From Anaerolineales bacterium (lineage in GTDB: Bacteria; Chloroflexota; Anaerolineae; Anaerolineales; Villigracilaceae): DNA of 22,798 bases. The notes beneath the pieces are model-generated. The model worked only from the letters and a program-made list of their open reading frames with translations. It was not told the origin of the DNA and made no database searches. Of the stretch, positions 1 through 8,280 are shown one piece after another (the stretch's first letter is position 1; each line of letters opens with the position of its first letter). The position numbers were made by a program, and so were the translations under genes. The stretch is from contig JADLCG010000215.1 in NCBI GenBank assembly GCA_020847355.1, positions 1 to 22,798 of the forward strand, written 5' to 3'.

Positions 1-441
1 ATTATGAACGCCGTGATTGGTCACGCCATTCGCTCGCATTATCCGAATGTGCAAAACGTGATTTTGCGTAATTATGATCCAGCCATGCGCGATATGCTCG
101 AAGCCTTTGGAATGCAAATCGTCAGTTCCACTTCTTGGGGAGCCGAGCGGATGCAAGGCTTACTGATTGACCCTTCTTTCCAGCCGGTCTTTTCCGCAGG
201 CAATGGCGAGGTCGGTATGTATGAAATGTACATCCCTGAAAAATGGGAATCTCTGACCATCGCTGAATTATTGAACAGTTGCGGAGAAATTGTGTGCGTC
301 GCGCTCACCCGCGCCGGCCGCGCAGAATTGCCTGCGCCCAGCGTCAAACTTTTAAGCGGCGATGTGCTGACCGTGAGCGCCACACTGGAAGGCGTGAACG
401 CCTTACGGTCTAAATTGCGAGCGGGCAAGGAGGAGGCTTAA
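1..441 (+). CDS. TrkA/RCK-family potassium transport regulator, 5'-truncated
   Basis: This is the C-terminal part of a TrkA-type protein, the cytosolic NAD-binding gating subunit of Trk/Ktr potassium uptake systems. The reading frame is already open at base 1 (an Ile codon before the first Met), and the visible protein begins inside the second half of a Rossmann fold (NVILRNYDP is typical there). The start therefore lies upstream of the window and the ATG at 4 is probably internal. About residues 70-145 resemble a TrkA_C (RCK_C) ligand-binding domain. The stop is one base before the ATG of a second TrkA-type gene, so the two are co-transcribed and probably co-assembled. No membrane pore subunit (TrkH/KtrB) is visible; it may lie upstream. 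Confidence 0.85.
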   Translation: MMNAVIGHAIRSHYPNVQNVILRNYDPAMRDMLEAFGMQIVSSTSWGAERMQGLLIDPSFQPVFSAGNGEVGMYEMYIPEKWESLTIAELLNSCGEIVCVALTRAGRAELPAPSVKLLSGDVLTVSATLEGVNALRSKLRAGKEEA

Positions 442-442
442 G

Positions 443-1123
443 ATGTTAGTATTTATTGCAGGCGGCGGGCGGACTGGCTCCCAACTTGCCATTCAATTGA
501 TTCAACAAGAGTATGATATTCGGATTGTCGAGCATCGCAAAGATTTGCTCGCCCGCCTTCATCACGAACTCCCCACCGAAGTTATTTTTGAAGGGCGCGC
601 GGCAGACCCAACGGTTTTAGAAGAAGCCGGTTTGGCGAAAGCCAACGTCGTCATCGCTTGCACCAGCGACGACGCCACCAATCTGGTCATTTGTTATCTT
701 GCGCGCACAGTCTTCAAAGTGAAGCGCACCGTAGCGCGGATCAACAATCCGCGCAATGCCTGGCTATTCAACGAAGATTTCCACGTGGACGAAAAGATTG
801 ATCAAGCCGACGTGATGTCGCATTTGATTCAAGAAGAAATGTCGCTTGGCGATATGATCACGCTCCTCAAACTCCGCCGTGGGCGTTATGCCTTAGTGGA
901 AGAAAAAGTGGCGCGCGGCACCAAAGCAATTGGCGTTGAGCTTAAGCATTTGGGCTTACCCGAGCAATGCGTGATCGCCGCGATCATCCGCAAAGGCCAG
1001 ATCGTTTTGCCGCGCGGCGATACCAAACTCGAAGAACATGACGAAGTGCTGGCAATTACGGATACCGAAGGCGCGAAGCAGTTGGAACAACTGCTAGAGC
1101 CAACGGATCGCTCAAATATGTAA
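443..1123 (+). CDS. TrkA/RCK-family potassium uptake regulatory protein
   Basis: A complete 226-residue cytosolic TrkA-type protein. The N-terminal Rossmann fold carries GGGRTG at residues 7-12 as the dinucleotide-binding glycine loop and Glu30 at the end of strand 2, the usual contact to the adenosine ribose of NAD(H). TSDDATN (74-80) and VARINNP (97-103) are further family motifs. A TrkA_C domain fills roughly residues 140-218. Length fits a single-RCK protein (KtrA-like) rather than a double-RCK TrkA. The ATG has a strong Shine-Dalgarno (AAGGAGGAGG) inside the end of the preceding TrkA gene. Two single-RCK proteins in tandem suggest a hetero-oligomeric gating ring. The family assignment is firm; that potassium is the cargo is inferred from the family. 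Confidence 0.93.
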   Translation: MLVFIAGGGRTGSQLAIQLIQQEYDIRIVEHRKDLLARLHHELPTEVIFEGRAADPTVLEEAGLAKANVVIACTSDDATNLVICYLARTVFKVKRTVARINNPRNAWLFNEDFHVDEKIDQADVMSHLIQEEMSLGDMITLLKLRRGRYALVEEKVARGTKAIGVELKHLGLPEQCVIAAIIRKGQIVLPRGDTKLEEHDEVLAITDTEGAKQLEQLLEPTDRSNM

Positions 1124-1124
1124 T

Positions 1125-1157
1125 AAAAAAATCCCGACATTTTGTCGGGATTTTTTT
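1125..1157. terminator. Bidirectional Rho-independent terminator
   Basis: A 9-bp GC-containing stem (ATCCCGACA at 1131-1139 with TGTCGGGAT at 1143-1151) and a TTT loop are flanked by six A on the left and six T on the right, which extend the stem. It therefore ends in a T-run on both strands. It lies between the convergent trkA gene (ending 1123) and the ABC gene (ending 1183), and can serve both. Confidence 0.93.
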
Positions 1158-1182
1158 ATAGGCTTGGAAGTTGAAACTCCGT

Positions 1183-2997
1183 TTATTTATTTGCCAAGTC
1201 CTTCGCTTGTTCCACATACGCCAGCGATTGATGTCTGAAGTACGTGTTATACAATTCGGCGTAATGACCGCTTTGCGCAAGCAAACCGGCATGATTACCC
1301 TCTTCAATGATCGTCCCCTTTTGCATCACCACGATTCGATCTGCGGCTTTGACGGTAGATAAGCGGTGCGCGATCAGGATACTGGTTGAGTTCTTGAGAA
1401 TCAAGTTGAGAGCTTGTTGAATCTGCCATTCGGTAAATGGGTCAATGCTGGCAGTCGCTTCGTCTAAGATGAAGATAGCGGGGTTTTGGGCAAGGACGCG
1501 CATCAACGCCACCAATTGCCTCTGCCCCATAGATAAATGATTCCCTCTTTCGCCAACTTGAGTGTGCAAACCGTCTGGCAGGGTTTCCAGCCATTCGCCG
1601 TCGCCAATTTTTCTAGCGAGTTTGAGCATCTCTGCTTCGGGGGCGTTAGGAGCGGCGTACCGAATATTTTCAGCCACAGTGCCTGAGAATAAAAATGGAA
1701 CTTGCGAAACGATACCAAGCTGACGGCGATATTGATTCAAGTCAAAGGCGCGAATATCCCGGCCGTCAATCAATAATCGGCCTTCGTGATATTCGTAAAA
1801 ACGGGCGATCAACTTGGCGATGGAGGATTTTCCCGCGCCGGTATGACCGACCAGGGCCAGAGTCTCTCCGGGTTGAATGACCAAGTTGAAGTCGGTCAGA
1901 ATCGGTTCTTTGTCCGAATAGCGAAAATGCATATGATCAAAATGAATTTCGCCTTTGAGGCGCGGCACATCTTGTTTATCTTTTTGAATTACGTTGGGAT
2001 CGGCGTCAATCAAGGCAAAGACGCGCTCGGCGGCGGAAAGCCCGCCTTGAATTTGCGCCCAAAACGAGGTGAGGTTTAAAACTGGAAAAAAGAATTGGTC
2101 GAGGCTGATGATGAAAAGATACCAGGCGCCAATGCTAACGAGACCTTTCTCCACGCTGAAGCCGCCGACATAAATGAGAATACCTACAAAAATGCCGCCA
2201 ATCGCATTCAGCACCGGAAAGACCAGCGAAAGCACAAGCCCGCGTTGCACATTAACTTGATACGATTGCTGATTGGATTCGTCAAATGATTTGAAAATGC
2301 TTTCCTCTTGACGAAAATTTTTGGCGATTGAAATGCCGCTGATGGTTTCTTTGATCGCGGCGTTCACGTCGGACATGGCTTTCATGCCTTTTTTGGTGAC
2401 GCGCCTAGCCATCTCGCGGAAGCCGGCCGCAATAGCGAAAATAAACGGCAGGAAGCCGACCATTAATAAGGCGAGACGCCATTCGGTGCGAAAGAGGACG
2501 ACGGCGATGATGATGGCTTGAGCAATTTGCGCGCTCACATCGGTGACGATGACCACAAGTTGACCAAAATCATTGGTATCGGATGTGATCCGCGAAACAA
2601 TGCGACCGGATGAAAATTGATCGTAGAAGGATAGGTCGTGTTCGGCGGCGGCGCGGAAGGCGCGCGTGCGCATACTTAAGACGACATCGCCAACCGAGCG
2701 AATGACCAGAGCGCGCCTGAGCCAGTTTAATCCCCATAAGCCAAAGGCGACGCCAACCAAAGCCAGACCCACATAGGAAATTTCCTGAATAGTGGGTTGA
2801 TCCTGAATAACATCTACAGTTTTGGAAACGAGAATAGGCAATGCCGCGCCAATAAACGCCAAGGCGATAATGATAACGGAAGCCCAACTCAGCCGTTTAA
2901 GTTGCGAGCCAAAATACCCGATCATGCGTTTGACAAGAACGCGGTCTGTGTATTGTCTGTCGTATTTTTCGTCGTCTAAGCCTGCAAAGAAACCCAT
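1183..2997 (-). CDS. ABC exporter half-transporter, catalytic-Glu subunit
   Basis: A 604-residue fused membrane/ATPase protein of the multidrug/lipid exporter class (ABCB-like). Residues about 35-320 hold six membrane helices. The nucleotide-binding domain follows with Walker A GHTGAGKS (384-391), Q-loop Gln432, signature LSMGQ (488-492), Walker B ILDE with catalytic Glu513, and H-loop His544. The signature departs from LSGGQ at the third position. The neighbouring 586-residue transporter has the complementary defect, so the two probably form a heterodimer with one working and one degenerate ATP site, as known for TM287/288-type exporters. The ATG is preceded by TGAGGA. A palindromic repeat separates it from its upstream partner. 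Substrate unknown. Confidence 0.93.
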   Translation of the reverse strand: MGFFAGLDDEKYDRQYTDRVLVKRMIGYFGSQLKRLSWASVIIIALAFIGAALPILVSKTVDVIQDQPTIQEISYVGLALVGVAFGLWGLNWLRRALVIRSVGDVVLSMRTRAFRAAAEHDLSFYDQFSSGRIVSRITSDTNDFGQLVVIVTDVSAQIAQAIIIAVVLFRTEWRLALLMVGFLPFIFAIAAGFREMARRVTKKGMKAMSDVNAAIKETISGISIAKNFRQEESIFKSFDESNQQSYQVNVQRGLVLSLVFPVLNAIGGIFVGILIYVGGFSVEKGLVSIGAWYLFIISLDQFFFPVLNLTSFWAQIQGGLSAAERVFALIDADPNVIQKDKQDVPRLKGEIHFDHMHFRYSDKEPILTDFNLVIQPGETLALVGHTGAGKSSIAKLIARFYEYHEGRLLIDGRDIRAFDLNQYRRQLGIVSQVPFLFSGTVAENIRYAAPNAPEAEMLKLARKIGDGEWLETLPDGLHTQVGERGNHLSMGQRQLVALMRVLAQNPAIFILDEATASIDPFTEWQIQQALNLILKNSTSILIAHRLSTVKAADRIVVMQKGTIIEEGNHAGLLAQSGHYAELYNTYFRHQSLAYVEQAKDLANK

Positions 2998-3012
2998 AAT
3001 ATCCTCATTATG

Positions 3013-3108
3013 TCATTGCGAGGGCGTTCTTGCTCTTTGCCCGAAGCAATCCCCAACATAATTGGAGATTGCTTCGCCACGAAGAACAAGAGCGTGGCTC
3101 GCAATGAT
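3013..3108. repeat. REP-like long imperfect palindrome
   Basis: The outer arms TCATTGCGAG (3013-3022) and CTCGCAATGA (3099-3108) are exact reverse complements. The inner arms GAAGCAATC (3042-3050) and GATTGCTTC (3067-3075) are also exact. The segments between pair imperfectly, partly through G-U wobbles if transcribed. The element fills almost the whole gap between the two ABC genes. Its CATTGCGAG...GAAGCAATC core resembles dispersed intergenic repeats seen in many bacterial genomes (from memory, not searched). In the transcript it would fold into one long hairpin between the two subunits. No second copy was seen in this window. Confidence 0.8.
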
Positions 3109-3113
3109 ATGAA

Positions 3114-4874
3114 TTATTCTCTAAAAATTCTCGAATACGCTTCGGATGTTTGCATCAATTCTTCATGCGAGCCGATAGCGGCGATTTCGCCTTTGCGCAG
3201 AACGATGATCAGATCTGCCCAGCGGATTTGCGAGAGCCGATGCGTGATGATGAAAGTCGTCCGTCCGCGGGCGGCGTTGGAGATGGCGCGTTGAATTTTA
3301 TCTTCGGTGGCGGAATCAATGGCGGAGGTTGAATCGTCCAAGACTAAAATTTTTGGCTCGGTTAAGAATGCGCGCGCCAAAGCGACGCGCTGACGTTGTC
3401 CGCCGGAGAGCGTCGCGCCGCGTTCCCCGACAATGGTGGCGTAGCTCTCGTCAAAATCGAGAATGAAATCATGCGCCTGCGCGGCGATGGAAGCCGCCAT
3501 GATTTCATTTTTACTTGCGCCGGGTTTGCCAAAGGCAATGTTATCGTTGAGCGAGCGCGAGAATAAAAAGATATCCTGTTCAATGATCGAAATTTGTTCG
3601 CGCAAAGAAGCCAGATTCCATTCGCGCACATCCACGCCATCCACCAAAACTGCGCCCGCGCTAACGTCATAAGTGCGGTTGATCAACTTGGCGAGCGAGG
3701 TTTTGCCCGCTCCAGTTTGACCGACAATGGCTACGGTTTGCCCGGGCTTTACCTTGAACGAAATATTTTTCAAGATTATTTCGCCGCTTGGGTATTTGAA
3801 GGAGACGTTCTGAAATTCAATGGCGCCGCGTATCTGCGAGGTTGTGCCTGAAGCGTTCTGGTCAAGATGCGTCTCGCTATTGATCAAATCTAAAATCCGC
3901 CGAGCGGATGAAATGCCGGAAGATATTTGCGAATAGGCGAATGTCGAGGTGAAAGTTGGGAAGCTCAAAAGTTGCAACATGCCGAAGTAACCAATGACCT
4001 GACCGACGGTAAGCATGCCCGCTTGATATAAAAGCAGAGCATGAAACAATCCGCCAGCAAACGCAAACCCCAAGAGGAGCATGGCGATATATCGAGCCTC
4101 TAACTCGCCTTGTTGCACAAAAGCGTCGCGAACCTTTTTGGCGTTGAAAATGAAGCGATCCACTTCGGCTTCTTCCTGAGCGGCGCCTTTCATAATTTCA
4201 ATGCCGTCCAACGATTCAGAAAGGTGCGTGTTCATGGCGCCGAAGGTCGCCCGCACATCGTCTGTGATCGGCGCTAATTGTTTGAGATAACGCGCCAGAG
4301 CCACAAAGTAGATCACGGTGAAAATTAGCGGCGTAAGAATTAATGACCAATGATAGGTTGGGGCAAAAAACAACGGCATCAAAATAAACATGAATGAGCC
4401 AACTACCAAGTTGACGCCCGGGCTAAACATGTAATTCACTTCGCGCACATCGTTGGTGGAACGCGCCATAGTATCGCCTACTGGCTGTAAGTTATGAAAG
4501 GTCATGCTTTTGCCAAGCAGGGAAAGATATAACTCGTCGCGAATATCGCGTTCCATTTTTTGAGCCATCAATTCCGCGCCAAAATTTCGGCCGAATTGCA
4601 ACACGCCGCGAATGATTTGCGAGATTCCAATGGTTAATGCCAGCGGCAATAATACGCTGGTATCCATGTGGTCTTTGATTGAGTCGAAGGCGTCGCCGGT
4701 TAAGACCGGCACCACCACCGCCAGCACGGCGTTGCCAATCGCTCCGATAACGAGCAAGAGCATAATGCCCCAGTATGGACGAACATGCGAAAGAATCCAG
4801 CGGCTTACGTTGGAGTAATCAAATTTATTCTTTCGGGCTAAAGTGAATTCTGCGGGAACTTCAATGGTTGACAT
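3114..4874 (-). CDS. ABC exporter half-transporter, degenerate-site subunit
   Basis: A 586-residue ABCB-like half-transporter. Residues about 30-320 form the six-helix membrane domain. The ATPase domain has Walker A GQTGAGKT (385-392), Q-loop Gln433, canonical signature LSGGQ (489-493), Walker B VLDD (511-514) and H-loop His545. Asp514 replaces the catalytic glutamate, the hallmark of the non-hydrolysing site in heterodimeric exporters. That site would be completed by the LSMGQ signature of the adjacent 604-residue protein, which is encoded directly downstream on the same strand. No Shine-Dalgarno is visible; a TACAAT box ends six bases before the ATG, suggesting a leaderless mRNA. Substrate cannot be read from sequence. 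Confidence 0.93.
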   Translation of the reverse strand: MSTIEVPAEFTLARKNKFDYSNVSRWILSHVRPYWGIMLLLVIGAIGNAVLAVVVPVLTGDAFDSIKDHMDTSVLLPLALTIGISQIIRGVLQFGRNFGAELMAQKMERDIRDELYLSLLGKSMTFHNLQPVGDTMARSTNDVREVNYMFSPGVNLVVGSFMFILMPLFFAPTYHWSLILTPLIFTVIYFVALARYLKQLAPITDDVRATFGAMNTHLSESLDGIEIMKGAAQEEAEVDRFIFNAKKVRDAFVQQGELEARYIAMLLLGFAFAGGLFHALLLYQAGMLTVGQVIGYFGMLQLLSFPTFTSTFAYSQISSGISSARRILDLINSETHLDQNASGTTSQIRGAIEFQNVSFKYPSGEIILKNISFKVKPGQTVAIVGQTGAGKTSLAKLINRTYDVSAGAVLVDGVDVREWNLASLREQISIIEQDIFLFSRSLNDNIAFGKPGASKNEIMAASIAAQAHDFILDFDESYATIVGERGATLSGGQRQRVALARAFLTEPKILVLDDSTSAIDSATEDKIQRAISNAARGRTTFIITHRLSQIRWADLIIVLRKGEIAAIGSHEELMQTSEAYSRIFRE

Positions 4875-4889
4875 AGAACAATTGTACCA
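4875..4889 (-). promoter_or_regulatory. Extended -10 promoter for a leaderless ABC transporter mRNA
   Basis: Read on the minus strand, TG-G-TACAAT (4889-4881) is an extended -10 element. Exactly six bases separate it from the ATG of the 586-residue ABC gene, so the expected transcription start falls on the A of the ATG. No good -35 box and no Shine-Dalgarno are visible. Confidence 0.55.
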
Positions 4890-4947
4890 TTTTTGATTTT
4901 GCCCCCGCGTAATCCCAACCTCAATATCTTAAGGTCTGAGAGCGTGG

Positions 4948-7900
4948 TTAATGTTGCGCCAACGGGATTTGCAGATAAAAAGTACTACCCTTGCCCAGCA
5001 CGCTTTGCACCCAAACCCGACCGCCATGCCGCTCGGCAATAGATTGGACAATTGCCAAGCCCAAACCAGAGCCGTGTTGTGCGCGGGCTTCGCGCTGGTT
5101 GCCGCGATAGAACTTTTCAAACAAGCGCGATAAATCCTCAACCGGGATGCCGATGCCGCTATCTTCCACTTCAAAAATTAACTGGTTTTGCTTGGTCGCC
5201 GTGCGCACGTTGACCTTGCCGCCTTCCGGCGTATATTTAATCGCATTCTCCACCAAGTTATAAAAAGCCTGATGCAGTAAAGCGTGATCGGCTTCGACTG
5301 CGTGAGGCATATCTTTAGAGAGTTCTACGCTCAAAGCGATATTCTTTTGACTGGCTTGCAATTGCAAAGCGCTGGTGGCGCGCTCGATAATATCCAAAAC
5401 CGAGACGTTCTCCACCTGCAAGCCAACGCCAATTTCAATACGTCCCAAGTCCAAAAGGTTGTTGACCAAGCGCGACATATTCCCCACGCCGATCACGATC
5501 TTATTAACATAACCTTGTTGCTGTTCATTGAGCTGACCGACAGTCTCTAACATAGTGGCATATCCGCGCATTAAAGTCAGCGGCGAACGCAGGTCGTGAC
5601 TGACCGTCGCCACGAATTCAGATTTCATCGTATCTAATTCTTTGAAATGGGTCACATCGCGCATAATGCACACGCGCCCAGTGGGGCGACCCTCCACGAG
5701 GACTGTGGAAGCGGTGGCAAGGTATGTTCGCTGATCGGCAAGCACGATTTCAGTGGATTGGTTTTCACGAATCGTCCCTTGCAGTAAAGCGACCAGCGGT
5801 TTCAAGGTCAAGGCTTTGGAAGTTTCCACGCCGACTGTTTTTGCAAGGCTGATGCCTAAAATTTTCAGAGCGGATTGATTCGCCAAGACCAAACGATCGC
5901 GATGATCGGTCACTAAGACGAGGTCTGGCGTGGAATTCAAGATCGCTTCTAATTGACGACGCGAGGCTTCTACATTCAGGTATAAGTGCGCGTTCGCCAC
6001 TGCCAAAGCCGCCTGACCAGCCAGCGTGGTCACAAAGCGCACGTCCGCTTCAGAAAAAGTTCGCGGTTTTTCAAAGCCAGCCCAAACCACGCCATAGTAA
6101 CGGTTTTCGCGGCGCAGAGCCACCGCCAGCAAAGCCATAGGCTGTCTGGTCATCGAATCAAGTTTCAGTTCGCGGGAATTTGTCAGGTTAGGCAAAACGA
6201 TGCGTTCCTGAGTTTGCGCGAGCGCCAGAATCTGCTGATCCAAATGCGCGTATAAATCCGCCGAAGAACCCAGCGCAAAGCGCGAAGGGAGTTCGATGAA
6301 AGTTTCCGGCAGAATGGTAGGCGAGAGAACCACGCGCACCGAATTTGCGCCAATGGATTGGATCGCCTCTAGCACCGGTTTGACTGAATCCTGCATCTCC
6401 AAACTGGATGCCACGCCCTGACTGACCTTTGCCAGCCGATCGCTTTCTTGCAGGCGCGAGTACAAACTGGCGCGCATTTGCTCAAAGGCTTGGCTCAAGC
6501 GCCCCACTTCATCTTCGCCAATCAAAGGCAAGGGGTGAGCTAAATTTCCCTGCGCGATGCTGTTCGCTTCCACCGCTAGTTTTTGTAATGAGCGAATGAC
6601 GACGCGCAGAGCCAGCTTCAAAGAAAGCAAAGCTACCAAGCCCAAAACCACGATCATCACAAACAGCGGAAAGGCAATGTTTAACGCAATTTGTTGCACG
6701 CGCTGAGCCGGAACTTCAAGGACAATCGCCCAGGGGCGGCCCTTGACCGGCTGATAATAAATCAACTGGCGCGTTCCATCCGAGGCAGTTGTATCGTAAA
6801 ACAGCGCCTCACTGCCGATCTGACCCGAATAAGCGACCGCGCCTTCCGTTTGATTGGAATGGTAAAGCGTCTGATTGTTTTCGTCTAATAAAAGTCCGGC
6901 GCCGTTCATCGCCTGCATTTTATCGAGGCTTTCAATCAGCGGGCGCGAGATTGGGTTTTCCTTCAGGCTTGTGCGGGCGATTAAGATCCGCCGCGCCTGA
7001 TTGTTCGTATCGGTTATCCCAACCACAAACGAAACCCGCGCCGAGTCGTCCGCTCCGTTTGGCGGAATAGAATAAATTTGATTCAATACGCCGTTTAAGA
7101 CCAGAGCGCTTCCGGCAATTTCATTCGGCGTTAAACTTTCGGCAGAGTTTGGGTAGCTAACAAGTACCTGTTGCGTAGCCGCATCCACCACGAAGAATTG
7201 ATTGAAATACGGCGCGGCTTGAATTTGAGCGCTTAAAATAGCCTGCGCTTCGCCAGCTTCGGCATTTAACATTCTTGGGTCGGCGGCAATTTGCGCCGCT
7301 AAATTCTGACCCGTTTCAAGGAAGAACGGCACGTTTTGCGCCGCGAGTTCCGCAGAATTAGAGAGGCTGTCTTCCAACAAATTACGCGCCGTGCGCCCCG
7401 CCACTACCCAATCGCCGATCAAAAGCGTTAATAATAAAAGCGAGATGAACGAGCCTGCCGCAAACATAAAGCGGGCTTCAATACTGCGCTCGGCGGGCGA
7501 GGGCTGTAAATCTTTTTTATCGCTCCACCAATGGGGGACGATCGCGCGCGCGAGTTGCACAACCAAGCCCGCCACGAGCGCTTCACAGCCAAAGGAAAGC
7601 GTCGCAATCCACGCATTGCTTAGCACAAAATCCAAGCGCGCAGTTGGGTGCGCGCTGACATCCGCGCCCCATTGCGTAAATAAGGCAATGCCCACATAAA
7701 ACAAAAGATGAATGGGAATGAGCAGTAAAGCGCTGACGATTGGCTGGCGCAATAATTTATAAGTTGTCGTGCGATAGCGCTGGCGCATGTTCACGGCAAA
7801 CCAGGCGCCCATCCACGCAAATTCTAAAATTGAAAAGACGGAATACGAATCAAATGCGCCGCGCAAAAAACCGGCAAACGCGCCGAGCAAAGCCGCGCCC

Positions 7901-8226
7901 AAAGGACCGAGCCAAGCGCCGCCTAACATGAACGGGATGGCAAATAAAACCATCAGCGCGGTGCCAGGCGCATTGGCGGGCAGCCCCGGCAAAGGTCGGG
8001 CGGAGGCGGAGAAGGGTCGTAGAATCAGCAGGCTGGTAAATAAAGTCACACTGAGGAGAGCGAAGAAGATGCCCCACTCGCGGCTCCCCCATGCGCGGCG
8101 ATATTCACGCCAACGAAATTCAGCCAGCGCTAACGCCGCCAGCAAAACAAATCCAACGACCCAACCTGCAAGAGTGGGCGGCGCGGGGAATGCAATGCCT
8201 GCGAGGAATGCGGTGATGAATTCCAT
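4948..8226 (-). CDS. Large membrane sensor histidine kinase (Cache-like/HAMP/GAF/PAS/HisKA/HATPase)
   Basis: A 1092-residue hybrid of several sensing modules. Residues 1-230 contain about six hydrophobic helices (a MASE-like membrane sensor, exact family unclear). A further helix at 251-275 leads to an extracytoplasmic region (276-513) resembling a double Cache ligand domain, then a helix at 514-540 and a HAMP linker (541-594). In the cytosol follow GAF (about 600-745), PAS (about 757-862), HisKA with the phospho-acceptor His877 in the SHDLRSP motif, and HATPase_c with Asn994, DSGIGIP (1022-1028) and GSGLGLA (1052-1058). No response regulator is adjacent, so the partner is unknown and this is an orphan kinase. 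Its own TATAAT box lies just before the ATG. Ligand unknown. Confidence 0.93.
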   Translation of the reverse strand: MEFITAFLAGIAFPAPPTLAGWVVGFVLLAALALAEFRWREYRRAWGSREWGIFFALLSVTLFTSLLILRPFSASARPLPGLPANAPGTALMVLFAIPFMLGGAWLGPLGAALLGAFAGFLRGAFDSYSVFSILEFAWMGAWFAVNMRQRYRTTTYKLLRQPIVSALLLIPIHLLFYVGIALFTQWGADVSAHPTARLDFVLSNAWIATLSFGCEALVAGLVVQLARAIVPHWWSDKKDLQPSPAERSIEARFMFAAGSFISLLLLTLLIGDWVVAGRTARNLLEDSLSNSAELAAQNVPFFLETGQNLAAQIAADPRMLNAEAGEAQAILSAQIQAAPYFNQFFVVDAATQQVLVSYPNSAESLTPNEIAGSALVLNGVLNQIYSIPPNGADDSARVSFVVGITDTNNQARRILIARTSLKENPISRPLIESLDKMQAMNGAGLLLDENNQTLYHSNQTEGAVAYSGQIGSEALFYDTTASDGTRQLIYYQPVKGRPWAIVLEVPAQRVQQIALNIAFPLFVMIVVLGLVALLSLKLALRVVIRSLQKLAVEANSIAQGNLAHPLPLIGEDEVGRLSQAFEQMRASLYSRLQESDRLAKVSQGVASSLEMQDSVKPVLEAIQSIGANSVRVVLSPTILPETFIELPSRFALGSSADLYAHLDQQILALAQTQERIVLPNLTNSRELKLDSMTRQPMALLAVALRRENRYYGVVWAGFEKPRTFSEADVRFVTTLAGQAALAVANAHLYLNVEASRRQLEAILNSTPDLVLVTDHRDRLVLANQSALKILGISLAKTVGVETSKALTLKPLVALLQGTIRENQSTEIVLADQRTYLATASTVLVEGRPTGRVCIMRDVTHFKELDTMKSEFVATVSHDLRSPLTLMRGYATMLETVGQLNEQQQGYVNKIVIGVGNMSRLVNNLLDLGRIEIGVGLQVENVSVLDIIERATSALQLQASQKNIALSVELSKDMPHAVEADHALLHQAFYNLVENAIKYTPEGGKVNVRTATKQNQLIFEVEDSGIGIPVEDLSRLFEKFYRGNQREARAQHGSGLGLAIVQSIAERHGGRVWVQSVLGKGSTFYLQIPLAQH

Positions 8227-8240
8227 TTTGATAAATTATA
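8227..8240 (-). promoter_or_regulatory. -10 box close to the histidine kinase start
   Basis: A perfect TATAAT (8240-8235, minus strand) is followed by eight bases and then the ATG. The expected transcription start is zero to two bases before the start codon, and there is no Shine-Dalgarno. No convincing -35 box is seen at 16-18 bases. Confidence 0.55.
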
Positions 8241-8280
8241 GCCGTAAATATTGCGAACGGCGTTTACAAGATTGTTTGAA

